This document shows, piece by piece, positions 1-5,656 of a stretch of 7,138 nt of DNA; positions within the stretch are counted from its first letter, which is position 1, and each line of letters starts with the position of its first letter. The notes under the pieces were generated by a model that had not been told where the DNA came from, did no database searches, and saw nothing but the letters and a program-made list of their open reading frames with translations. The stretch spans positions 1 through 7,138 of the forward strand of contig NZ_JOCB01000172.1 in the NCBI RefSeq assembly GCF_000718775.1, in the 5' to 3' direction. Source of the stretch: Streptomyces sp. NRRL S-31. GTDB lineage: Bacteria; Actinomycetota; Actinomycetes; Streptomycetales; Streptomycetaceae. A program made the translations under genes and the position numbers.

Positions 1-1175
1 CGCCGGGCCGGCCCGGGCAGCCGCCCGCCCGCCGGAACGGCCGGGCGCGGCACCGGCACCGGTGGCACCCGCCCCGCCCGCCAGGCCGCGAGCCCGGTGG
101 TCAGACCGATGAACAGCACCGCGCCCGCCGGCACCGCGCACAGCGCCAGGGTGTGCCCGGGCAGTCCCTGCCACACGCCCACGGCGGTCCCGAGCCGGCC
201 CGGGACCCCGCCGCCCAGCCCCTCGGTGAGGACCGCGCCGATGACGGCGCCGAGCAGGGCGTAGGCCAGGTGCTGGAGCAGGAAGACCCGTACGACCTGG
301 CCGGGCGTGAAGCCGATCGCCTTCAGCACCGACAGGTCCCGCAGATGTCCGCGGATCCGGGTGGCGATCGCCCCGTGCACCGCGAACCCCGCGGCGATCA
401 GGGCGCCCAGCCCGAACAGCCCGAGCACCTGGCCCAGCAGCCGGTTGTCGCCCTGGGCCTCGGCGCGCGCCTGCTGCCAGGTGGACACCTCGCCGACCGC
501 GCCCGCGCCCAGCACGGTCACGGCACGCTGCACCGCGTAGTCGGTGTCGGCCGGGTCGCCGAGCCGCAGTCCGACGACCCGGCCGCCGGGGGCGCGCACC
601 GCGGACGGCAGCGCCCACACCAGTCCCGGCTGGTCGCCCGGTCGGTAACGGGGTTCGGCGCTGTCGGCGACGCCCTCGACGGTCAGCGTGCGGGCGGTGC
701 CGGGCAGGGTGAGGGTGTCCCCCGGCTCCACGAGCAGGGCCCGGGCCAGGCTGCTCTCCAGCACCACGCCGTCCGGCGCGGCCGGGTCCAGCCAGCGCCC
801 GGCGGTCAGCAGGGGCCGGCCGACCGAGGGCGGGCGGGGAGTGGCGCGCAGCTCCACGGTGGCGCGGATGCCGCGGGCGGCGACGACGGCGGTCTCGGTG
901 CGGTAGGGACCGGCGACGGCGGTGACGCCGTCCAGCCGGGCCAGCGCGCGGGCGTCGGCCGAGGGCGCGGTGTGCAGCCAGACGTGCGCCCCGCGCGCCT
1001 CGGTGAACGTCCGCTGCCAGGGGTTCGTGGCGTATCCGAACAGGGCGGTGGCGAGCAGCAGCGAGCCGACGATGCCGGCGGTGGCCAGCACCAGGAACAG
1101 CGCCTCGCCGCGGTGGGCGCGCAGATCGGAGTGCGCCCAGCGCAGAGTGGCCCGCATGTCCCGGAGATCGAGCAC
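1..1175 (-). CDS. FtsX/MacB-type ABC transporter permease (C-terminal part beyond the window)
   Basis: This is the membrane subunit of the exporter powered by the ATPase encoded just upstream. I translated the minus frame by hand: it is open from a GTG at 1175-1173 to the window edge, giving 391 residues with no stop. Residues about 24-48 form a first membrane helix. Residues about 50-240 form an extracellular MacB_PCD-like domain. Residues about 246-270, 296-318 and 343-365 form three more helices. Before the third helix lies the FtsX coupling stretch RDLSVLKAIGFTPGQVV (279-295). The GTG lies 2 bases after the ATPase stop and is preceded by a GAGGGA-like ribosome site; an in-frame ATG at 1157-1155 is the alternative. 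The four-helix MacB fold is already complete by residue 365 and a Pro-rich linker follows, so I infer a second FtsX module further left, as in two-module actinobacterial permeases of about 800 residues. The substrate is unknown; lipids, peptides or drugs are usual for the family. Confidence 0.85.
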   Translation of the reverse strand, partial: MLDLRDMRATLRWAHSDLRAHRGEALFLVLATAGIVGSLLLATALFGYATNPWQRTFTEARGAHVWLHTAPSADARALARLDGVTAVAGPYRTETAVVAARGIRATVELRATPRPPSVGRPLLTAGRWLDPAAPDGVVLESSLARALLVEPGDTLTLPGTARTLTVEGVADSAEPRYRPGDQPGLVWALPSAVRAPGGRVVGLRLGDPADTDYAVQRAVTVLGAGAVGEVSTWQQARAEAQGDNRLLGQVLGLFGLGALIAAGFAVHGAIATRIRGHLRDLSVLKAIGFTPGQVVRVFLLQHLAYALLGAVIGAVLTEGLGGGVPGRLGTAVGVWQGLPGHTLALCAVPAGAVLFIGLTTGLAAWRAGRVPPVPVPRPAVPAGGRLPGPAR

Positions 1176-1177
1176 GG

Positions 1178-1927
1178 TCAGTCCCTCAGCTCCAGCACGC
1201 CGGAGATGCCACGGCGCCGGGGCGGTGGCGTGCCGTCCAGGACGGCGTCGTCGGCGATGCGGCCGTCGAAGAAGCTGATCACCCGGTCGGCGGCGCTGGC
1301 CAGCCGGGCGTCGTGGGTGACCAGCACGATGGTCTGGCCGCGTCCGTGGAAGCGGGACAGCAGCCGCATCACCTCGCGGGTGCCCTTGCTGTCCAGGCTG
1401 CCGGCCGGTTCGTCCGCGAGCAGCAGCGGCGGGTGGTTGACCAGGGCCCGGGCGAGCGCGACCCGCTGCTGCTCGCCGCCGGACAGCTCGCCCGGCATGC
1501 TGCGCTCCTTGCCCTCCAGGCCCAGCTCGGCGAGGAGCGCCCGGCGTTCGGCGCACGCCTTCCTCGGCGGGACGCCGGCCAGCAGCGCGGGCAGTTCGAC
1601 GTTGTCGGCGACCGACAGGTTCGACACCAGGTTGAAGAACTGGAAGACGATCCCGATGGCCGTGCGGCGTTCGACCGCCCAGCGGGCCTCGCTGAAGGAG
1701 TCCGTGCACCGGCCGTCGAGCCACACGCTGCCGCCGTCCGGCCGTTGCAGGCCGCCGAGCAGGTGCAGCAGGGTCGACTTGCCGGCCCCGGACGGCCCGG
1801 TGATCGCCACGAACTCGCCGCGGGCCACGCTCAGGTCCACCCCGCGCACGGCACGGGCGGGAGCGCCCTCGCCGTAGTGGGTCTTCACCAGGCCCTCGGC
1901 CCGCAGAACCGGAGTCTCCTCGCTCAT
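1178..1927 (-). CDS. MacB/LolD-type ABC transporter ATP-binding protein
   Basis: This cytoplasmic ATPase drives the adjacent FtsX-type permease. It has 249 residues, the normal size for the family, and all motifs are intact: Walker A GPSGAGKST (44-52), Q-loop glutamine 96 in VFQFFNLVSNLS, signature LSGGEQQ (148-154), Walker B LLLADEP (168-174) and H-loop histidine 205 in VTHDA. The FQFFNL Q-loop and LSGGEQQRVALARAL signature are typical of the MacB/LolD/FtsE group of exporters rather than importers. I chose the ATG at 1927 because AGGAGG lies 7 bases upstream and the ATG overlaps the PadR stop as ATGA. A GTG at 1945 would add six residues but would place the start within that ribosome site. 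The permease follows after 2 bases. Cotranscription with a PadR regulator suggests induction by a toxic or envelope-active compound; this is an inference from family habit, and the real ligand cannot be read here. Confidence 0.93.
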   Translation of the reverse strand: MSEETPVLRAEGLVKTHYGEGAPARAVRGVDLSVARGEFVAITGPSGAGKSTLLHLLGGLQRPDGGSVWLDGRCTDSFSEARWAVERRTAIGIVFQFFNLVSNLSVADNVELPALLAGVPPRKACAERRALLAELGLEGKERSMPGELSGGEQQRVALARALVNHPPLLLADEPAGSLDSKGTREVMRLLSRFHGRGQTIVLVTHDARLASAADRVISFFDGRIADDAVLDGTPPPRRRGISGVLELRD

Positions 1928-2430
1928 TCCAGTTCCTCCTGGCACCGCTCCAGCCAGTCGAGGTCGGCTTGGAGGTGCAGCATCGCGCCCTCGATCAGCA
2001 GCTGGGCGATTCGGTTGTCCCGGCTCTCGGCCGCGGCCAGTTTCGACAGGGTGCGCATGGTGTTCAGGTACTGGCGCCGCTGCCGGTTGATGAGCGCGAT
2101 CTGGTCGGCGAGGCCGGTCTGCGGGGCGAGGGCGAGCTTCATGAAGAACTCGTCCCGGACCCGCGGTTCGTCCTCGGTCACCTCGAACCAGCCGCGCAGC
2201 GCCTCACGTCCGGCCTCGGTGAGGTGGTAGACCTTCTTGTTGGGCCGGCTGGACTGCTCGACGTCCTCCCCCTCGATCAGCCCGGCCTTCTCCAGCCGGC
2301 CGAGGGTGACGTAGACCTGGCCGACGTTGGGCTGAGGGTACGCGGCGCCCAGCAGTTGCTCAAGGTCCTGCTTCAGCTCATACCCGTGGGCCGGGCCGCG
2401 GGCAAGGAGTGCCAGGAGGGGCAGGCGCAC
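1924..2430 (-). CDS. PadR-family transcriptional regulator
   Basis: This is a 168-residue DNA-binding regulator heading the exporter operon. Residues about 4-54 form the PadR winged helix: the family hallmark LLALLARGPAHGYEL lies at 5-19, and the recognition region VGQVYVTLGRLEKAGLI follows. The wing is KKVYHLTEAGREAL, about 65-78. Residues about 90-165 form the helical C-terminal dimerisation domain (Vir_act_alpha_C type), with DEFFMKLALA at its start and a long amphipathic helix around the NRQRRQYLNTMRTLSKL stretch. The start is a GTG at 2430-2428 with GGGAGG 9 bases upstream. The stop overlaps the ATPase start. PadR proteins of this layout usually repress their own operon and release DNA when a ligand or transporter substrate binds. 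A perfect palindrome 57-71 bases upstream of the start codon fits autoregulation and would also cover the divergent gene at 2569. Family assignment is firm; target and ligand are inferred. Confidence 0.93.
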   Translation of the reverse strand: MRLPLLALLARGPAHGYELKQDLEQLLGAAYPQPNVGQVYVTLGRLEKAGLIEGEDVEQSSRPNKKVYHLTEAGREALRGWFEVTEDEPRVRDEFFMKLALAPQTGLADQIALINRQRRQYLNTMRTLSKLAAAESRDNRIAQLLIEGAMLHLQADLDWLERCQEELE

Positions 2431-2476
2431 TCGTGCTGTCCTCCCGTCGGCTCCGGCTCCATGTGCTCCAGGCCCT

Positions 2477-2504
2477 AGTATCGCCCATACCTAACAGGTA
2501 TACA
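2477..2504 (-). promoter_or_regulatory. candidate promoter of the padR-ABC operon
   Basis: On the minus strand GATACT (2482-2477) resembles a -10 box. TGTATA (2504-2499), 16 bases further upstream, is a poor -35. Transcription would start near 2470 and give a leader of about 40 bases before the GTG at 2430. The palindrome at 2487-2501 sits between the two boxes, where a bound dimer would block polymerase. The -35 match is weak, so this is tentative. Confidence 0.35.
2487..2501. promoter_or_regulatory. perfect 15-bp palindrome, candidate PadR operator
   Basis: ATACCT and AGGTAT are exact inverted repeats around a 3-base AAC spacer. The site lies between padR (leftward) and the solute-binding protein gene (rightward) in an A/T-rich island unlike the surrounding sequence. 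Symmetry, size and position suit a winged-helix dimer such as PadR. It overlaps the candidate padR promoter. On the plus strand it overlaps TATACA (2499-2504), a possible -10 for the 2569 gene, though I see no good -35 for that one. A near copy lies at 3841-3855. The operator role is inferred from position and symmetry; another regulator could use it. Confidence 0.6.
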
Positions 2505-2508
2505 TGGC

Positions 2509-2543
2509 CTCGCCCCCGGGTGAGGGGCGGGCAAAGGTGCCCG
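2509..2543 (+). promoter_or_regulatory. two overlapping hairpins ahead of the solute-binding protein gene
   Basis: CGCCCC (2511-2516) pairs with GGGGCG (2524-2529), extendable to 2509/2531 through one G-T wobble. CGGGCA (2528-2533) pairs perfectly with TGCCCG (2538-2543) around an AAGG loop. The 3' arm of the first stem overlaps the 5' arm of the second, so they cannot both form fully. They lie 15 or more bases before the GGGAGG ribosome site. GC-rich DNA makes short stems easily, so function is uncertain. Confidence 0.3.
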
Positions 2544-2568
2544 TGTGCCGGTGTACAGGGAGGAACCT

Positions 2569-2652
2569 ATGCGGTGGATGAACGCCGCCGGTAGGGTTCT
2601 TCTGGTTTTCGTCGTGATCATGACCGGTTACACAGCCTCCGGCGCCCGCGCC
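2569..2652 (+). other. Sec signal peptide of the family 1 binding protein
   Basis: Residues 1-28 have a short basic start, a core VLLVFVVIM (10-18) and an A-x-A site (26-28) followed by acidic DE. This predicts a freely secreted protein, unusual for a binding protein in a Gram-positive organism. Confidence 0.65.
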
Positions 2653-3840
2653 GACGAGGGCGCCTCCGGCGGGCGTGGTCCGCTCACCCTGGCCACCGCC
2701 GGCGACCTCACCGGCTATCTCGGCCCGCTGCTCACGGGCTGGAACCGCACCCACCCCGGCGAACGGGTCACGCTCGTCGAGCTGCCGGACTCCGCCGACG
2801 AGACCCACGCGCAGATGACGACCGACCTGCGCGGCGGCGACCGGGGCCGGTTCGACGTGCTGAACATCGACGTCGACTGGACCTCCGAGTTCGCGGCGGC
2901 CGGCTGGATCCGCCCGCTGCCCCGCGACCGCTTCCCGCTGGGCAGCTTCCTGCCGCCGGTGGTGGACACCGCGACGTACGACGGACGGCTGTACGCGGTC
3001 CCGTACGTCACGAACGCCGGACTGCTGCTGTACCGCAAGGACGTCCTCGCCGAGGAGGGCGTGCCCCCGCCGCGCACCTGGGCCGAACTGGAGCGCGACG
3101 CGAAGACCATCGCGCCGAAGTACGGACTCGACGGCTACGCGGGCCAGTTCCTGCCCTACGAGGGCCTCACCGTGAACGCGGCGGAGGTCGTGTACTCGGC
3201 GGGCGGCACCATCCTCGGCGGCGAGGGCAGACGGGTCACCGTCGACTCGGCCGCCGCCCGCGAGGGCATCGGGTTCCTCGCCCGCGGCTTCCGCGAGGGC
3301 TGGATACCGAAGCGGGCGCTGACGTACAAGGAGGAGGAGTCCAAACAGGCGTTCCAGGACGGCCGGCTGCTCTTCCTGCGCAACTGGCCCTACGCCTACG
3401 CGGTCGCCTCCGGGGCGGGCTCCAGGGTCGCCGGGAAGATCGGCGCCGTGCCGCTGCCGGGGCCCGACGGGCCGGGGACGAGCGTCCTCGGCGGCTCCAA
3501 CCTCGCGGTCAACAGCCATGCCCGGTACCCGGACTCCGCCGCGCGTCTCATCGCGTACCTGACCAGCGAGTCCGTCCAGCGCCAGGTGCTCACCCGGGGC
3601 GCGCTGCCGCCCGTGCGCGCCTCGCTGTACGAGGACCCCGGGCTGGTGCGGCGGTTCCCCTACCTGCCGACGCTGCGCACCGCCGTCCTGACCGCCCGTC
3701 CGCGCCCCAAGAGCCCGCACTACGACCAGGTCAGCCTGGCCGTGCAGGCGGTCGTGCAGGACGCGCTCACCGGGCGCCAGACGCCCGGGCAGGCCGTGCG
3801 CCGGCTGGCGCGCGAACTCGACGCCATCGCCCGTCGCTAG
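2569..3840 (+). CDS. extracellular solute-binding protein, family 1 (sugar), without a lipobox cysteine
   Basis: This 423-residue periplasmic-binding-like protein belongs to the maltose/trehalose-type family 1. An N-terminal export signal has R2, a hydrophobic core at about 10-18 and a good signal peptidase I site after ARA (26-28). Hallmarks in the mature part are DVLNIDVDWTSEFAAAGWI, where family members present the bound-sugar face, then LYAVPYVTNAGLLLYRKD and RTWAEL, and near the C terminus the SNLAVNSHARYPDSAARLIAYL stretch common to these proteins. I chose the ATG at 2569 because GGGAGG lies 7 bases upstream; a GTG at 2545 would add eight residues and cover that site. The protein has no cysteine at all, so it cannot be a lipoprotein; Tyr21 follows ITG-like residues (MTG) where a lipobox Cys could sit. 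No permease gene adjoins it. The glucosidase gene follows after 131 bases. The exact sugar is unknown; disaccharides such as trehalose or maltose are possible. Confidence 0.85.
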   Translation: MRWMNAAGRVLLVFVVIMTGYTASGARADEGASGGRGPLTLATAGDLTGYLGPLLTGWNRTHPGERVTLVELPDSADETHAQMTTDLRGGDRGRFDVLNIDVDWTSEFAAAGWIRPLPRDRFPLGSFLPPVVDTATYDGRLYAVPYVTNAGLLLYRKDVLAEEGVPPPRTWAELERDAKTIAPKYGLDGYAGQFLPYEGLTVNAAEVVYSAGGTILGGEGRRVTVDSAAAREGIGFLARGFREGWIPKRALTYKEEESKQAFQDGRLLFLRNWPYAYAVASGAGSRVAGKIGAVPLPGPDGPGTSVLGGSNLAVNSHARYPDSAARLIAYLTSESVQRQVLTRGALPPVRASLYEDPGLVRRFPYLPTLRTAVLTARPRPKSPHYDQVSLAVQAVVQDALTGRQTPGQAVRRLARELDAIARR

Positions 3841-3855
3841 TTACCTGTTAAGTAA
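3841..3855. promoter_or_regulatory. near-copy of the PadR operator candidate
   Basis: TTACCT-GTT-AAGTAA begins on the base after the stop of the binding protein gene. Its arms are inverted repeats with one mismatch and the same 3-base spacer as the palindrome at 2487-2501. Read on the minus strand it matches that palindrome at 12 of 15 positions and shares an unbroken TAACAGGTA. It lies 131 bases before the glucosidase start. I infer the same protein binds both; no other evidence is available. Confidence 0.45.
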
Positions 3856-3938
3856 CGCCACCATCACGACTGCGGTCGTCTTGGGGTGTTTTGCCCCGGT
3901 ATCGAAACCCAACTCGCCAGTATCTTCTGTTCATTTCG

Positions 3939-3969
3939 TTGACACCTTCGCGCATCGCCTACCTAACAT
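3939..3969 (+). promoter_or_regulatory. candidate promoter of the alpha-glucosidase operon
   Basis: TTGACA (3939-3944) matches the housekeeping -35 consensus at all six bases. TAACAT (3964-3969) is a fair -10 but the 19-base spacer is long. Transcription would begin near 3976, inside or after the first possible start codon at 3972. The surrounding strip 3841-4025 is A/T-rich for this genome, as promoters there tend to be. I saw no clear LacI-type maltose operator in it. Confidence 0.45.
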
Positions 3970-3971
3970 GC

Positions 3972-5618
3972 ATGCACAACAGCCCCTCTTCAGAGACAGG
4001 TTCCACTGGGTTGAACAGGCATCATTGGTGGCGGGACGCGGTCATCTACCAGGTGTACGTCCGCAGCTTCCTCGACAGCACGGGCGACGGCATCGGCGAC
4101 CTGGCCGGCGTCCGCGCCGGACTGCCGTACCTGAAGAAGCTCGGCGTCGACGGCATCTGGCTGAGCCCCTTCTACCCCTCGCCCCAGCACGACCACGGCT
4201 ACGACGTGGCCGACTACGACGACGTCGACCCGGTCTACGGCGACCTCGCCGAGTTCGAGAGGCTGATGGCGGCGGCCGGGCGGCTCGGCATCAAGGTCCT
4301 GATCGACATCGTCCCCAACCACTGCTCCAGCGAGCACCCGCTGTTCCAGGAGGCACTGGAGAGCGCGCCCGGCAGCCCGGCCCGCGCCCGCTTCCACTTC
4401 GCCGACGGCCGTGGCCCGGACGGCGCCGAGCCGCCCAACAACTGGCACGCCATGTTCGGCGGCCCGGCCTGGACCCGCGTCGCCGACGGCCAGTGGTACC
4501 TGCACATGTTCACGCCCGAGCAGCCCGACTGGAACTGGCGCAACCCCGAGATCGCCGCCGAGTTCGACCGCGTCCTGCGGTTCTGGCTCGACCGGGGCGT
4601 GGACGGCTTCCGCATCGACGTCGCCGCCGGCCTGTTCAAGCACCCCGAGCTGCCCGACTCCGACGACCCGGAGGCCGACGCCCGCACCCGCGACTCGGTC
4701 AACCCGCTCGCCTGGAACCAGCCCGAGGTGCACGAGGTGTGGCGCCGCTGGCGCTCCATCTGCGAGGAGTACACCGACCGCGACGGCCGCGAACGCCTGC
4801 TCGTCGGCGAGGTCTCCGTGCCCACCGCCCGCGAACACGCCCTCTACGTCCGCCCCGACGAACTCCACCAGGCCTTCTTCTTCGACCTGCTCGGCGCCTC
4901 CTGGGACGCCGACGCCTTCCGCAAGGTCATCTCCGAGGCCATGCAGGACATCGCGGGCACCGGCTCCACGGTCACCTGGGTCCTCAACAACCACGACCAG
5001 GTCCGCACCGTCACCCGCTACGGCGAACCCGCCCCGGCCGGCAGCGGCCTCGGCGCCGCCCGCGCCCGCGCCGCCGCCCTGCTGATGCTGGCGCTGCCCG
5101 GCGCCGCCTACATCTACCAGGGCGAGGAACTGGGCCTGCCCGAGGTCGTCGACCTGCCCGACGACGTGCTCACCGACCCGATCTTCCGGCGCACCGGCAG
5201 CCGCGCCCGGATCCGCGACGGCTGCCGCGTGCCGCTGCCCTGGTCCGGACAGGCCTCGCCGTTCGGCTTCACCTCCGGTGCGGAGGGGGCCAAGCCCTGG
5301 CTGCCGCAGCCGGAGTACTTCGCCGAGTACGCCACCGACCGCGCACTCGCCGACACCCGCTCGTTCTGGCACCTCTACCGGGACGGTCTCCAGCTGCGCA
5401 AGTCCCTGCCCCAGCTGGGCGAGGGCACGCTGCGCTGGCTGGACACCCCGCCGGAGGTCCTCGCCTTCACCCGCGGCGACGGACTGGTCTGCGCCGTCAA
5501 CTTCGGTACGGCCCCCACGCCCGCGCCGGTCTCCGGCACCCCCCTGCTCTCCAGCGGTCCCTGCCCGCCCGGCGTCCTGCCCGGCGCCACGGCGGCCTGG
5601 TGGCTGAACGACCTCTGA
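3972..5618 (+). CDS. GH13 alpha-glucosidase (oligo-1,6-glucosidase / AglA-like)
   Basis: This cytoplasmic enzyme hydrolyses alpha-linked glucose from short sugars such as maltose or isomaltose after import. From the ATG at 3972 it has 548 residues and no signal peptide. The fold opens with WWRDAVIYQVYVRSF (19-33). Conserved region I is DIVPNH (112-117). Region V is QPDWNW (184-189), whose QPD start is typical of oligo-1,6-/alpha-glucosidases. Region II is GFRIDVA with nucleophile Asp216, region III is VGEV with acid/base Glu280, and region IV is NNHDQ with Asp342. GEELGLPEV, then DPIFRRTG and DGCRVPLPW, point to the actinobacterial GH13_30 group. The catalytic set is complete. The start is uncertain: 3972 has no ribosome site, codons up to about 4025 lack the usual G/C bias, and a TTG at 4011 has GACAGG upstream. 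The binding-protein gene follows after 38 bases, so the two are likely cotranscribed. Exact substrate is not readable. Confidence 0.92.
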   Translation: MHNSPSSETGSTGLNRHHWWRDAVIYQVYVRSFLDSTGDGIGDLAGVRAGLPYLKKLGVDGIWLSPFYPSPQHDHGYDVADYDDVDPVYGDLAEFERLMAAAGRLGIKVLIDIVPNHCSSEHPLFQEALESAPGSPARARFHFADGRGPDGAEPPNNWHAMFGGPAWTRVADGQWYLHMFTPEQPDWNWRNPEIAAEFDRVLRFWLDRGVDGFRIDVAAGLFKHPELPDSDDPEADARTRDSVNPLAWNQPEVHEVWRRWRSICEEYTDRDGRERLLVGEVSVPTAREHALYVRPDELHQAFFFDLLGASWDADAFRKVISEAMQDIAGTGSTVTWVLNNHDQVRTVTRYGEPAPAGSGLGAARARAAALLMLALPGAAYIYQGEELGLPEVVDLPDDVLTDPIFRRTGSRARIRDGCRVPLPWSGQASPFGFTSGAEGAKPWLPQPEYFAEYATDRALADTRSFWHLYRDGLQLRKSLPQLGEGTLRWLDTPPEVLAFTRGDGLVCAVNFGTAPTPAPVSGTPLLSSGPCPPGVLPGATAAWWLNDL

Positions 5619-5656
5619 TCACCCGTCTCCCACCCCGATCGAAAGGTCCGTCAACG

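Noticed and set aside
153..1877. Long plus-strand open frame across the permease and ATPase genes
   Set aside because: It is a low-complexity Arg/Gly/Pro translation opposite to a frame with intact ABC ATPase motifs, as expected from high GC third positions.
2491..3720. Long minus-strand open frame opposite the family 1 binding-protein gene
   Set aside because: It has no recognisable motifs and mirrors the codon bias of the true gene; it would also run through the promoter region.
3883..3897. GGGGTGTTTTGCCCC as a terminator for the binding-protein gene
   Set aside because: The stem is only four G-C pairs plus a wobble, the T-run is in the loop rather than after the stem, and no second pairing supports it.
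3841..3971. Search for a LacI/MalR-type maltose operator upstream of the glucosidase
   Set aside because: No convincing CG-centred palindrome or TTGCA-type repeat pair was found in the strip.
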